In this document: piece after piece, positions 41,941 to 53,899 of the stretch
How the letters are laid out: each line of letters starts with the position of its first letter
Numbering within the stretch: the first letter of the stretch is position 1
Made by a program: the position numbers and the translations under genes
NCBI RefSeq assembly: GCF_014905175.1
Contig: NC_057789.1
Span: 20,786,555 to 20,850,554 of the forward strand
Origin: Aphidius gifuensis
Taxonomy: Eukaryota > Arthropoda > Insecta > Hymenoptera > Braconidae
Length of the DNA: 64,000 nucleotides
Reading direction: 5' to 3'
The notes under the pieces: generated by a model
Databases searched by the model: none
Seen by the model: only the letters and a program-made list of their open reading frames with translations
Told to the model about the DNA's origin: nothing

Positions 41941-42455
41941 AAAGGGACATTGTCGATTTTTTACAGAATCGTAGAAAATGTCAATTAAATAAATTAGTCC
42001 GGATAAGAACTTGTCGACACATGCACATTACGGACACGCCAACAATCGCGTTTGAAAAATTAGATATGGATATTGTTGAGCCGTTAAAAAAAACAAAAAA
42101 GGGAAATACTAGTATACTTACTATGCAATGTCAATTGACAAGATATTTATTAGCTGTACCATTAACTAAAACAGATGCGACACATGTTGCTCATGCATTT
42201 GTTAGACGATTTATTTGTGTGTTTGGCCCACCACTAACTATTTTAACGGATCAGAGAACTAATTTCATGTCTTCTCTTTTTAAAGAAGTAGCAAAAATGT
42301 TTAAAATCACAATCTACCGTACTACAACATATAGACATATAGACCACAAAGTAATGGGTCTATTGAACGATCACATCACGAAATTAAGGTCGTTTTTGAA
42401 TCGCATGATCGGGCGACGTTTTGGGTTCACAAGGGAACTTACAAACGCATATTAA
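41937..42455 (+). pseudogene. Ty3/Gypsy integrase, inactivated
   Basis: Continues the previous frame after a shift at the overlap ATGA (41937-41940). KRDIVDFLQNRRKCQLNKL is the second half of the HHCC zinc finger with the first Cys replaced by Arg. Core: TIAFEKLDMDIVEPLKKTKK (first Asp), YLLAVPLTKTDATHVAHAFV, FGPPLTILTDQRTNFMSSL (second Asp) and KEVAKMFKITIYRTTTYRHI. The third catalytic Glu is not present where expected (MGLLNDHITKLRSFL). No LTR could be identified on either side. Confidence 0.75.
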
Positions 42456-42469
42456 ATAAAAAAATTATA

Positions 42470-43620
42470 GCGCCCCCTCATGCCTAAAATCTTTTCACTT
42501 GACTGATGCGTCATAAGTAGTGTGAGTGTTGCCGGCTTATATTTACAGACACTAATACTACTCCAGCAAAAAAACATTCAGGGGGAATTTCCAAAACCGT
42601 AGATTTCTTCTAAGAGAGGGATAGAAGAAGAGATAGAAGATTGAGCCAGAAGAGATAGAGAGAAGGATAGAGCTAGAAGAATTAAACCGAACGACGGTAT
42701 TGGAACTTACCCTAAATTTTCAATGTAATTCAGCCGGCTAAAACCCGTAAATTTCAAAAGTGTAGTACGTTAGAACGATTTAGAGGCCTTGCACCCTCAA
42801 ATAAAATCTAGAGTCGGCACTAATGCCAGTTGGCAACACTGCCTATATTAATAAAAATAATTAGTAATAAATTAATGTCATGAGTGACATCGATAGAATC
42901 CTAAAATTATAAGGATTCTGTCGATGCCACTCATATATTATTTCAATAATTAGAAATAATTATAAATAATAAATTAAAGTCGGACCTATAGGCCGACCAA
43001 TAAGACACAAGCGACATAAGGAAAACGGGAAATGAACCAAGGAAAACCGAACATCCCTGAACGATCCCCTGTCACCCAAAAGGATTTTCCTATCGATAAG
43101 GATTATGAGGGGGTCAACCAGTACACCGCTGATCTAGCTCTAAAAGCTTTCAATTTTTTTATAATTAAAACTTAGAATATTTCATCATACTCACAGGCCA
43201 ATCACGTGACTTATTTTATTGCTTCGCTTTATTTAATTGATTTGTTACCAAAGTTACCTTAAATGGATACAACATTTGGTTTTATATTTTATCATTAAAA
43301 ATTGTTTTCATATTACAATATCACATTTGTGAAATTTTCGGACCGCATGTTCAATGGTCAATTTTGTCAAGTTAGTAGTTCGATTGGGCACTACAAATCA
43401 ATTAATAATTATATCATAAAATAAAATACGTTTTGGTTAATTTAAACCACGTTATTGGTTTAAATTTATTAATTCTGTCAAGTGTAGAGAATACGACCAC
43501 ATGGTGTTAGTATCTGATTCTTACAAGTTTTAATAGCAATTATTATTGTCTAATAAATAATCCGGCTACGATATTTCACATGACAACCAACAACGGGAAA
43601 TTTGAAATGCAACTTTTATT
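42470..43620. other. Gene-free stretch with short hairpin
   Basis: No gene. 42880-42940 is a hairpin (gtgacatcgatagaatcct / aggattctgtcgatgccac). 42.60-42.70 kb is purine-rich (gagagagatagaag). 43.0-43.15 kb is somewhat GC-richer. I could not identify an LTR of the adjacent Gypsy relic. Confidence 0.5.
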
Positions 43621-43632
43621 AATAAAATTTTT

Positions 43633-43908
43633 ATGGGGGAAACAATTATTCTTGGAATTTTACCGGAAATTTTAACAAATTATAAATTATATGAAAGCAA
43701 AAATTATAAAATTTACAACAACAAACAAATAACACCTTCAAATTTTATAATTGATGACAGACAAATAAAAATGACAATAAAAAATGACTTCATAAAGGAA
43801 ATAAAAATAAAAAAAGACAGTCAATTAAATCGCGAAAAATATTTTGATATTTTGAAAGACATCAAATATTCCCTAGACAATAATTCACTCTCACACACAG
43901 AACGGTAG
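43633..43908 (+). CDS. Lys/Ile-rich ORF, unknown (91 aa)
   Basis: MGETIILGILPEILTNYKLY start (ATG at 43633), then NDFIKEIKIKKDSQLNREKY and a stop at 43906-43908. Not recognised. Possibly a further retroelement remnant together with the next frame. Confidence 0.3.
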   Translation: MGETIILGILPEILTNYKLYESKNYKIYNNKQITPSNFIIDDRQIKMTIKNDFIKEIKIKKDSQLNREKYFDILKDIKYSLDNNSLSHTER

Positions 43909-44013
43909 GTAGTCGAAAGTTCCATTTTTTTTTGTTCCAAATTTGAAAAATCCAAAATTTTTTTTTTCTAAAATTCAAATGTTCCAAAATTTTTTTTTCA
44001 AAGGACTACACAT

Positions 44014-44433
44014 ATGACAAAGAACGACTACCACGGCCGAATTGAACAAGTAAAAGAATATATAATTAACCGAGGACTAGACGAATTAGTATTACTAGAA
44101 ACTATTGCTAAAGAAATAAATACTTATTTAATGTTTAACATAAACGGGGATAATATTTTGACTTAAAATTTAGCCGTTAACAATAAAAATGTAATCACAC
44201 TAAAGGTAGAAAAATACGAGACGACAGATACAGGTAATGACATTAACGAAGTAGTAAACGAGGTGATAATATCAATGCTTGAAACATTACTAATAGCCTT
44301 GAAACAAAGTACATTTAAATCTATAAAAATACAACCTAAATTTTTTAGCCAGGTAAAATTATTAAAATTATACTGCAAGAAAATTAAAAATCCGATCTCA
44401 GAATATTGCTACATTGAAAAAACAAATGGTTAA
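44014..44433 (+). pseudogene. Coding-like relic with one stop, unknown
   Basis: 139 codons from the ATG at 44014 with one TAA at 44164-44166: MTKNDYHGRIEQVKEYIINR, LDELVLLETIAKEINTYLMF, then VEKYETTDTGNDINEVVNEV and IKIQPKFFSQVKLLKLYCKK. Helical and coding-like; a retroelement gag- or linker-like region is possible but not supported by a motif. Confidence 0.35.
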
Positions 44434-45655
44434 ATCAATAATCTTGACAGAAATATATTTATCGTGTCATGTACGGTAGGTCACGAAACTACAATAGGCG
44501 CAGCTGAATCGGTTTTCACGGCACGTAGTTGAGCGGCGTTAATCATGCTCGGATATAAACAAAATTATATCGAGAATTGAAAAATATAAATAAAAAAAAT
44601 GGACAAAAAAAGTCAATATTTTGATTATAAGATCCATACTTCCAAGTAAACTTGAATTTTTAGATATTTTCATGTTTGTGAATGGACACTGATTCATTTT
44701 GAATTTCACTTCAAATATTAATAATGATTGTTTTATCAATATTTCTCAATAAACCTGTATTAGTAAAATATTTCCGTGTTCCTTATGAATCGTAATTATT
44801 TTTTCCATATTTTTAAATAAACGAAAATCCTTTGAACTCCCGGAAGTATATTCCGTTATTTATATCACTTTTTTTTTGATTTTATGATTTTTTTTTCTTT
44901 TTTTCCCCAATATGAACGAATACGAATATCATTCAAAAATATGGGAACCTTCATTTTACTGATTTTAAGATTCCTCATATTTGGAAACTGTTTTGAAAAA
45001 TAAAAACGATAAAAATAGAAAAGTGAGTGTGATTAAAGCTCCAAAAAAAGGGTAGAACACCATTTTTGAGATTACAAATTAAAAGAAATAATAAATAAAA
45101 TTAAAATAAATAGAATTACAAAACAAACTATTACAATAATTGATGATATTGATAAGAGTTATAAATTTAAGACTCACATAGGAAAAACGTTGAATATAAT
45201 TCAATGAATATTATAATGAATGCAAAAGCTCTATAAAGAAAAAACATTCAGCAATAACCATCAAATGACGGGAACGATAAAAACTACTGTAAAATTTTGA
45301 ATTCAGGCTCTGTGTTGTTATATGCGGCTGATATAAAAGTATCTATTTTCGAAAAAATGTACGAAAATAATTGTTTACATTTACATTGGAATTTATCTAA
45401 ATTGTAGTCATTTAACACATATAAATCATGACACTGGCCTCAAAGTTGAGGGTATATATTCTCTGTTTGTATATTTTGGTAGTAAATGTCAACGGTAGTA
45501 AATTGTTATCTTTTTCCGTACACCTCGAAGATTATAATCTTATTTCGATTCACTATCATTTTTAGGGGACTTTTTTCCCCTCTCAAAGAGAAAGGATATT
45601 TTTTTGACTTATTCAGTAGATTATTCTTTTGACTCTAGTGGTACACATCGACGCG
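44434..45655. other. Gene-free AT-rich stretch
   Basis: No supported gene. T-rich and A-rich runs with scattered coding-like words but no frame over about 65 codons. Confidence 0.5.
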
Positions 45656-45904
45656 CACCATGCGCAGTACACAATGGCTGCTTTCTTTCATGAACTTAAT
45701 GTTCAGAACATTGATGTGATCTCCATCAGCGCACGCGTAGGCGCAGATGCGCAGAATTATTTATTTTTTTTTTAATTGCTGTCCATTGGCGCCGGTATTA
45801 TATTTATCTTTTTCTTGACAATTGTGTACTAACCTAACGATATTAAAATTTTGAAGTTTGACATTTGACATGTTGATATACACATAACAAATTGTTAAAA
45901 AAAT

Positions 45905-46012
45905 ATGGAAATTGACAATAACAATGTTGAAGAAGCAGCTGGAGCAGCACATGAAATATTGATGGATTTTGTATTCGAGGTTGCGTCGACGAATCCAGCA
46001 TCTGAAAATTAA
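45905..46012 (+). CDS. Short ORF inside inverted-end element (35 aa)
   Basis: MEIDNNNVEEAAGAAHEILM followed by DFVFEVASTNPASEN and TAA. Composition is acidic and coding-like, but short. Could be a captured first exon. Unknown. Confidence 0.25.
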   Translation: MEIDNNNVEEAAGAAHEILMDFVFEVASTNPASEN

Positions 46013-46047
46013 TTGACATATGAATGACAATATGTTTTTATTTGTTC

Positions 46048-46233
46048 CTAGAATAAATAAAAACAAAACAACTTCAACAAATGAAAATATTTTTTTTCAT
46101 AACCTGTTTGTGTCCTGTCCAATTGTTCTTTTGTTAATTTAAAATTGAATTTTATTTTTGATTGCTCATGAATAATTGCTACGTCATATAATTGTTGGTT
46201 TGGTAAACCTACTTTTTTTTTGGGTAATACCAT
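46048..46233 (-). CDS. Short ORF inside inverted-end element (61 aa)
   Basis: MVLPKKKVGLPNQQLYDVAI, then KIKFNFKLTKEQLDRTQTGY and EKKYF. The ATG is in an A-rich context (aaataaaatgg). Coding-like usage over the first 50 residues. Unknown family; may be an exon picked up by the element. Confidence 0.3.
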   Translation of the reverse strand: MVLPKKKVGLPNQQLYDVAIIHEQSKIKFNFKLTKEQLDRTQTGYEKKYFHLLKLFCFYLF

Positions 46234-46499
46234 TTTATTTTGAATGAATTATTTATGTCAGTTAAAATTTTGTGGCACAACAATATGCTGAATCTTGATG
46301 GCTGATTGACATTGACATAAAATTTCACACACGAATGTTATGATAAATATATGTAATGCCAGTGGTTGTCAGCGCCAATGCACAGCCATTTTTTAACAAA
46401 TAAATAATTTTGCGCATCTGCGCCTACGCGTGCGCTGATAGAGATCACATCAATGTTCTGAACATTAAGTTCATGAAAGAAAGCAGCCAATATATCATG

Positions 46500-47155
46500 G
46501 CAAATATACTTTGAATTGAATTTGACAAGATTTTAGAGTTAACTCGTTGATTGATTTAATTAAAGACTTGATTTTTGATTGATAGTGAAACTTGTGTTGA
46601 TTGGCTGCATTGAGTATTTAGAGTACGAAAATTTGAAAGTTGCGAAAGACCCGAAGGTGTACTATGAAAAAAGAAACAACATGCACCACTCTGAAAACAT
46701 GAGCCATCGTAAAGGAAAAACTTATCAGTTTTTGTTTTTTTATATATATGCAAACCAATGTATTGTCTTCTATCACAGTGTCCCATTTGTTGCTGATGTG
46801 TAATCAGTTTATTATAGATTTCAGTAACTATTTTTTTTTTGATTTTCAATAACGAATCAAGAAAACGAGTTTCAGATTCAATCAGCATTTTTATCTGATC
46901 ATTCTTTTGTTGATATAAATAATGCTAGGGAACGACAAAACGATAGTGAAGAAAAAAAAAAAAGTGAGACAAGTGAAATTAATTTATAATGGCAGAAAAT
47001 ATAGATTAAAAGAAAAAAACAAAGATATATTATTGTAAGCGCTTGTTAAATTATTGAAATATGTATATTAGTTTGTTCATACTAATATTTATTCATTTAT
47101 TCACGTTCTTACTTGATATATATTGTATATTAATAAAAAAAAGATCCGATTAAAA
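46500..47155. other. Gene-free stretch
   Basis: No supported gene. The 110-codon minus-strand frame at 46556-46888 and the overlapping plus-strand frame have no recognisable motif and mirror each other. Confidence 0.4.
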
Positions 47156-47159
47156 AAAA

Positions 47160-47450
47160 AAAAAATTTAAACTTGACCCCACCTGATGTAAAATATATGT
47201 CTTGAATACTGAAATCTTATTTGGAAAAAACCAGGTGGGGTCAGTTTAAAATTTTTTTTTTTTTCAATGGTTCAGACTTAATTACATGCGTCAAAAATAT
47301 GTATTTATTTCTTGAATTATTAGTGTCATATCTACATTAATATAGGTACTTACAATTATAGTGACAATTTCGAACACTTGACTCTTTTTTGTAGAAAAAA
47401 CTTTGTTTTTTTTTTTTTTGTTGTGATATCACATCTTTTTGTGAAGTTAT
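47160..47450 (-). repeat. Diverged single arm of the 4.0-6.0 kb element
   Basis: Contains 'ggaaaaaaccaggtggggtc', 'cagacttaattacatgcgtc' and 'gacaatttcgaacacttgac', matching the order in the arms at 4012-4255 and 5745-5969 at lower identity. A local inverse pair (gaccccacctg ... caggtggggtc) forms a hairpin. Confidence 0.6.
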
Positions 47451-47865
47451 TTCGTCATATCAAATTGAATAGACCCAGCCCCAAAATTATCATTTTGTAA
47501 CTTTGACACATTTACACATTTGTTTTGAGTTGATCGACACGTACTTCATAAAAAGTTGTTCCCCAAAAAACAAAAGAATCTCTTGATATTAATAAAATAT
47601 AGAAAAGTAGAGAGAGAGATATAGCGACTAATAAAAAAGTATAAGAGAGATAAAAAATTTCTGTCCTCAAACGTAAAAACGCACAGTCGAAAAATTCATT
47701 TAATTATTAAAAATAAAATAAACGATTAAATAATTTGGTTTTTTTTTATAGCAAAGCTTGATACAATAGAATTTTTAATTATAAAATCCAATGATTTTTA
47801 TCGTCATTATCATATTTTGAATAAATTTTTAAAAATTAGCGAGGGATGAGGTTACCTCTATTTGA

Positions 47866-47972
47866 TGTATATTAGGCTCGGTAGTGTTTTTCCACTTTCA
47901 TTTTTTTTTTTTTTCGGTATTATTATTTTTTTCTCACTCTTGACACGAGGCACTACCGTGCCTCTCGATAAA
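47866..47972. repeat. Hairpin with AGGCTCGGTAGTG ends
   Basis: 'aggctcggtagtg' faces 'cactaccgtgcct' across a T-rich loop. Same family as 1145-1235 and 2973-3030. Confidence 0.6.
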
Positions 47973-48143
47973 AAAAAGATCGCCAGCATAATTTTTCCAA
48001 AGGTGGTTATAACTGTCGGATCTTTCGCGACTCAAATTTTCGCGATGTAAATTCCCAATGAGTGCTGGATATAGTTTTTTTCTTAACTAAAATCTTAAAC
48101 TTTCCGGTTATACGTCACTTTTGAATTTTGAGGCTGTATATAA

Positions 48144-48422
48144 GTGTTTATTCATTTATGTTCTGTGGTTTTTTTATTTATGTTTCTTCCTTTCAGTCGT
48201 TATAAATGCTCGAATTTGAAGGAGAGAGGCAAAGTCACTATCAAGCTGTCAAAGAGTCTGAATTTAACGACTAACATTGAAATAAAGAATAATTCAATCA
48301 TAGAACACAACGAAAACGTATGGTTTTCTGATCCGGCACTTGAGAACAAGACAAAATTAGAAACAGGATTTCTCACAACACTTGCCACTAAAAAAAGAGA
48401 TGAAAAAAAACTTTGCGTTTGA
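48144..48422 (+). pseudogene. Coding-like relic upstream of the MULE tail
   Basis: The frame includes KCSNLKERGKVTIKLSKSLN, LTTNIEIKNNSIIEHNENVW and TKLETGFLTTLATKKRD. It lies about 130 bp before the MULE-type segment at 48550 on the same strand and may be part of the same element. No motif recognised. Confidence 0.3.
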
Positions 48423-48549
48423 TTCAGCTAATACTTTACTTGCCAGTTGATCTTATTGATGAAAATCTGGTAGATTTTTTGGGAAGTAGGTGTGATCCAA
48501 TAAATGCTCAATATATAACAAAATATGTTAAATATCTCAAAGAAAATTA

Positions 48550-48711
48550 GATCAACAACAAGACTCGGCCCCTATAGTTTGGTCTATTTACAATAAGTCA
48601 AATGCGACCAATAACTTTTCTGAAAGCCGCAATAATATGGCTGTACATTTTGGTCGTCATTCCAATCCATGGAATTTTATTGGTAACATATCTATTGATT
48701 ATATAATATAA
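48550..48711 (+). pseudogene. MULE transposase C-terminal fragment
   Basis: 53 codons: APIVWSIYNKSNATNNFSES, then RNNMAVHFGRHSNPWNFIGN and a stop. A T-N-N-x-x-E ... H-P-x-x-W-x-F-I block is the conserved C-terminal end of FLYWCH-type MULE transposases (Glu of TNNxxE being the third catalytic residue in many). This is the part missing from the MULE at 14.5-16.0 kb, but it is a separate relic. Truncated on the 5' side. Confidence 0.5.
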
Positions 48712-48714
48712 AAA

Positions 48715-49700
48715 CAAGTAAAAATAATAGTAACGAAAGAAAATAGTGACTAAGAAGAAACATATTCAAAAATTGTTTTTTTATTAAAGAATTATCAACT
48801 CATTGATTAATTAAATTAAAACAATATTTGAATTAACTTACAACTATTGAAAAATATGATTTATGAATCCGTTAATAATTATTTGATGAAGAAATTATTT
48901 TTTAAATAAGTTTATTCCCAGTTGATATTTCTCTTATTGCAGTAATCTCAATAAAATAATTTCTGGTTAAAAGATTATTTTCGAGCTACACAGTATAAAA
49001 TTTTAATTATAAATTTTTAATAAAGTGTACTTTTACTCTCAGTAATAAATAAATACATATATATAAATATATGTAGGAATATGAATTATTCAGGATAGTA
49101 ATATGGATTTTTTAGGATAGTAATATGGAATGCACTCGAGAGGCTCTTATTAATTCAATAGTGAGGTATATTTATTAAATTTCAACCTTCAAAACAATAC
49201 AAAAGTGTCTTTAGGACTAAGCGTTTTTTTCGTCTTACTTATTCACGCACAAGTTACGAACTGAACTCTCATCCCTCGAAATCACCATGCACACCGACAA
49301 CATTCATTCTTTTCAAACATTCTGCCGATTTCTTTTTACTTCTAGGATATTTTCTTTTTTATTTTTTCTTATTGTCTTTTCGACCTTACACATTTTTTCA
49401 TAGTCTTAATCCTAATCCTTAACTTTCCTTTACCTTCATATTTTTCGTCACGCCTATCATTTCTACTCACAAACATGCATCTTTCATCCTTCTTTCATCT
49501 CTCTCACTCACACTCATTTCACTACTCCTACATATATATGCAAGCAATTGTTTTTACAGATAAATTGACATATATCATGGTCAGGTGTATCGTAAATTTC
49601 ATAGTAATTAAAAAAGTCGTGAAAATAATACTTACGATAAAAAGAAAATAGAGTACATCAAGAAGTGTGAATTTAAATTAATTCACAATAAATATAAATG
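48715..49700. other. Gene-free AT-rich stretch
   Basis: No gene. 49.25-49.55 kb is pyrimidine-rich (cttttc / cttcttt runs). Short tandem 'aggatagtaatatgga' at 49094-49128. Confidence 0.5.
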
Positions 49701-49844
49701 AGTCGAGTTTTTAGAAGAAATTGCAGCTTATTGGGATGATGAATAAGAACAAGGTAAATCTAAATTTCTTACGTATATACACAGTTGTACAATAAATAAG
49801 TTACTAGTTTTTTTTCAAATACATATTGTGAATTTTATTAATAG

Positions 49845-50053
49845 AGCAAGCGTTAATAGACTTGATGGATGATATAACGGTTCAAACTGATCATGAATTC
49901 AGTGATGACATTGATAATAATGATAGTACTGCTGAAGAAAGTGATGAAGAATTTGAGATGGGAGAAATTGGTAAAAATAGTGAACATGGATTATCTGTTC
50001 TTACAAATTATTTTTCTGACTTTGTACCTGTTGTTGATGAGATATTTTTATAA
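49845..50053 (+). CDS. Terminal acidic exon of an unknown gene
   Basis: Acceptor attaatag at 49837-49844, then codons QALIDLMDDITVQ, SDDIDNNDSTAEESDEEFEM, GLSVLTNYFSDFVPVVDEIF and TAA. A possible upstream exon ending at about 49753 (EFLEEIAAYWDDE, one stop) shares the reading phase. Acidic, no domain. Unknown. Confidence 0.35.
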
Positions 50054-50059
50054 AAATTC

Positions 50060-51250
50060 GGATAATCAATAAAGCTTTGAAAAAAAAAATTAAAATAATA
50101 ATATCAATAATATTTTATATTACTAAAAAGAGATAGAATGCTTGTACAATAAATTCATACATGGTAATATGACCATCAGATGGTGGTTCTTTTGTATAAA
50201 TGATTTAATATAACATTAATTTGATTTAATCTTAAGTAAAATATTTTACATGGAATTTTTAGTATAAAAGGTTTTTTGAAGAAAATTCTTTTAAACTTTT
50301 TTGAATTTATAATTTTTATATTTCTTCATAATATTCATTAATTTATATGAATTATGAATATATAATTTTATTATTTTATATTATAGTATTATTGTTTATC
50401 TAAAATATGAATATATAAACACAATTTATATATTAATATTCATAAATATCATATTATAAAATATTATAATAAAAATAATGTTTTCAAAAATGAAAATTGA
50501 CCTTAAAAGAAAAAGTTTTAATTTAGTAAATATGTGTTAATGACAGTGATATTATATTAATATTGAATTTTATTTTGTTAATAAAAAATAAATTTTTTTG
50601 GATGTGAATTGAACACTTATTAATTTCGTTACGAGACTAAATGATACTTTACCGATGTTCAATGTTCATAATTGAAACAAGTGATACTTAAAAATGACGT
50701 ATTTGTGTCTCCCAATTGACCCACTAACAATAGGAGTACTTTTTTTTGTTTCATTTTGTATTAAATATTTTCATATGGGATATTAAAAATATTGTCGTCA
50801 TGAGAACATTGTCACTGTAAGTATTGTAGAAATTTTATTTTATTGCAGTGGTATTTGTCCAATGACACAAAGATTTCGATTTATATCAATCTTCCTTGTG
50901 TTTCTCATCCTTATATTTCTCTCGAAATTACATTTTGGTTTTTAAAATTATTTAAAAAATTTGACGTAAAGACAAATATATTTGCCAATGTTCGATTGAA
51001 AATACCCAACGAAATAAAATAAAATATGAGGAAGTTATCATAATTAAAAAAAAAATAATAAATAAATATAAATAAATGAAATAAATGAAAGTCAGCGGCT
51101 ATAAGTGCTTTTTGATGCTGAACCATTTAATAAATCAATTCATAATAATTTCTGTAAATATATTACTTGAATTTAGAATATATAATTCAATGTAAAGCAC
51201 AAGGCCGTAACATTTAAAACACCAAAAAGTAAAGAAAAAAAAATATATGT
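50060..51250. other. Gene-free AT-rich stretch
   Basis: No supported gene. Several AT palindromes around 50330-50470 (atattcataa / ttatgaatat). Confidence 0.5.
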
Positions 51251-51254
51251 ATAT

Positions 51255-52800
51255 CAGAGTGGACTAAACAATTGTTTTTCGTTATTTTTTTTTGCTTTTC
51301 GAATATATTTTTACTGGGGTTGAATAGAAATTCTGTAATTTGTGCAAATTTTTTTGATCATATTTCAGGGTAGCGATCTCCCCTTAAATGTAAAAAATCA
51401 CTTTTACTTTACTTTTACTTTTTTTATCACTAATTTTTTTCTTATATAATTTTAAATTTATGAAAAAGTTGTCAGTAAAAAATTGTTTGTTATTAATAGG
51501 TTTATTCGATTGATTAAAACTACTTTTATCGTATTCCTTGATCAATTTACTATAAAAAACATATGTACATACATTTACCAAATTAGTTGAATTTTAATGA
51601 AAAAAAAAAATAGATAAAGAAAATTAATGTGAAAATTACATACAGAGCAAGTCAACCAACTAAGGAAGTCGATCTGGGCCTCACTCTCTCGGATCTTCCT
51701 GAAAATTGGTCAGTTGTAAGACTAAATTAAGACGGTAAACTCGTATTTTTTATTTTTTTTTTGTTATTATTTTCGGAGTTATTTTCGTCTTCAGGGCATC
51801 ATTACAAATCGAGTGGGCCTATTCTCAATCGTTATGCAATAAGGTAAGTTCATTAAGATAAGAAAAAGAAATGAAAGAACAGTTTTTTATTTCATTTTTT
51901 TTACTTTTTTATTGAATTCTGGTCGTTTTTACGGAGATCCCATCTTAAATTTCTCACTGTTAGAGTAAAATTTCCTTGGCTTTTCGAAAAAAATATTTTC
52001 AAAAAAATCAATGTATGGGCAAGCCCACAAAAACAGCATTTTACATTTTGAACTCTCATTTCAAAATTTTTTTTATGAATATACAAAAGAACTAATATTT
52101 CCTATAAAAAGATGAGGAACTTCTACGTGAAAAAAAAATATTGATTAAACTTTCATTTTGTTCTCAAAGTCCGAAAAAATGATTCGAAAAAAAAAAATAT
52201 GAATGTGATGGAATTCCCCATACAATTACCCCAAAAATAATGACAAAAAAAAACAAATACGAGTTTACTGTCTTAATTTAGTCTTACAACTGAACAATTT
52301 TCAGGAAAATCCGAGGGAGATATTTTTCATAAATTTTTTTTGTCCATTTTTTTTTCCATTAAAATTCAACTAGTTTGGTAAATGGGTATATGTTATTTGA
52401 AATAAATTGACCAAGGAATACGAAAGTAGTTTTAACCCTTAAATCATTTAGGGGTGCTTATAAGGGATTGTTTATGAATATTAATAAAATTTTTTACTTT
52501 GAGTGGCTAAAAAGTTATTGAGATTTTTTTTTTTTTACAAAAAAAAATTACAGTCAAATGAACCTATCAATAACGAACAATTATTGTATTGACAACTTTT
52601 TTATAAATTCAAAATTTATATATAAAAAAAATAAAAAACAGTAAAAAAGTCATTTTTTACATTTAAGGGATGACCGCAACCCCTAAATATGATCAAAAAA
52701 ATTTGCAAAAGTTACAGTAATTCTATTTTATCCCCAGTAAAAACATACTCGAAAAGCAAAAAAAAATAACGGAAAAAATTTTTTTTGGTCCACCCTAATG
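51255..52800. mobile_element. Large foldback element, about 1.55 kb
   Basis: The outer arms 51257-51620 and 52340-52795 are diverged inverse copies (agtggactaaacaattgt / tttggtccacc; atactcgaaaagc; ttaaatgtaaaaaatgac). Inner arms 51690-51780 and 52225-52320 are also inverse (cttacaactga ... tcagttgtaag; tacgagtttac). No coding. Another similar end (gagtggactaaaaaaa) lies at 52868. Confidence 0.75.
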
Positions 52801-52978
52801 CATATACCTAAGAGTGTTTTCCATTTGTTATAAGAATATTTCCCGGTTACTTATCACTTACTTGTCTGAGTGGACTAAAAAAAAATTCAACCTCTTTCAA
52901 CGCTGGAAATTTTCTTTCTTTAATTTTTCGATTCCATTAACTATTATTCTAACTGTATAAATTCATAAAATCAGAAAA

Positions 52979-53572
52979 ATGTGTGAGTGTCATCGAAGCA
53001 AGAAATATTGGTTGATAGGAAATTGTGATAACAAGATCAATAAATCAGTCAAGACTTCATCGAGCAAGTTTGAGATCTTGAGTCATTTTATTTGTCCACA
53101 CAAAAAAGAAAATAAAACCATTTATGAATGTTCTCTCGAAATAGCTGAAATAATATTAGGAATTTGCAATAATGCAGAAATTCATGTAATATCCAATATA
53201 CTGTGGTTCGAAAAATAAAACGAATATATGAAGAGTGGGAGACTTAAAAAAAAAGTAAGTCTTTGACATCTTTTTATCAGGTTCAAAAAAGAAATAATTA
53301 TTTAGACAATTTAAGCTGCTGTTTTGATACCAATTTATCTACAAAAAAACCAAACAATACATACTGTCTACGTAGTGATGAAACAATTAATAAGACAATT
53401 GATCGTGAAACAAAAACAAACAAGAAAGACAATAATAAAAATACAAAAAATTATATTTATAATAAAAATAAAATAATTATTGAAAAATGTAACAATTACA
53501 AACGGCCAGAGAATAACCAATCAGACATCATTTTTCGATTAAATACAAGTGATCTGGAGTGCTATTCTTGGT
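52979..53572 (+). pseudogene. Coding-like Cys/Asn-rich gene remnant, unknown
   Basis: Frame 1 (52979-53218): MCECHRSKKYWLIGNCDNKI, SHFICPHKKENKTIYECSLE. A short intron-like gap with gtaag ... tcag follows near 53254-53280, then NYLDNLSCCFDTNLSTKKPN and a Lys/Asn-rich stretch up to SDLECYSW, where a foldback element begins. No family recognised. Confidence 0.3.
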
Positions 53573-53822
53573 CCCGTATTGCGGAAGTTATTGCGTGTCC
53601 CGCAATAACGATTCGCCGACAAGAAATGTTTGTCGGGATAGAAAAATATGTAGGCGCTTGTTGTTGCTTTCATGTGAAGCTGCCATAGTCGTATGCAAAT
53701 GCAAAAATAAGGTAGAATTTACATGAAAGCAACAACAAGCGCCTTCATGTTATTCTCTGCGACTAAAATTTCTTGTCGGCGAATCGTTATTGCGGGACCT
53801 AACTCCCGCAATACGGAGACAA
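53566..53822. mobile_element. Foldback MITE, about 255 bp
   Basis: Arms of about 105-110 bp (53568-53678 and 53717-53822) share cccgcaataacgattcgccg, gacaagaaat and gcgcttgttgttgctttcat in inverse orientation. Each arm contains its own small palindrome (attgcggga / tcccgcaat). Confidence 0.8.
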
Positions 53823-53899
53823 AGGTAGCACCCTCACTTTTGCTGTTATTTTTCATACTTGAGAATTCAGGAAAAAAAATTAGAATTTTAAAAATAAGC

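Larger units (their letters stand above)
45674..46490. mobile_element. About 820-bp element with 90-95 bp inverted ends
   Basis: The left arm 45676-45774 (tggctgctttctttcatgaa ... gcgcacgcgtaggcgcagat) is inverted at 46398-46489 with two or three mismatches. Inside are two short frames facing each other: plus strand 45905-46012 and minus strand 46233-46048. No transposase. Target duplication not clear. Confidence 0.75.
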
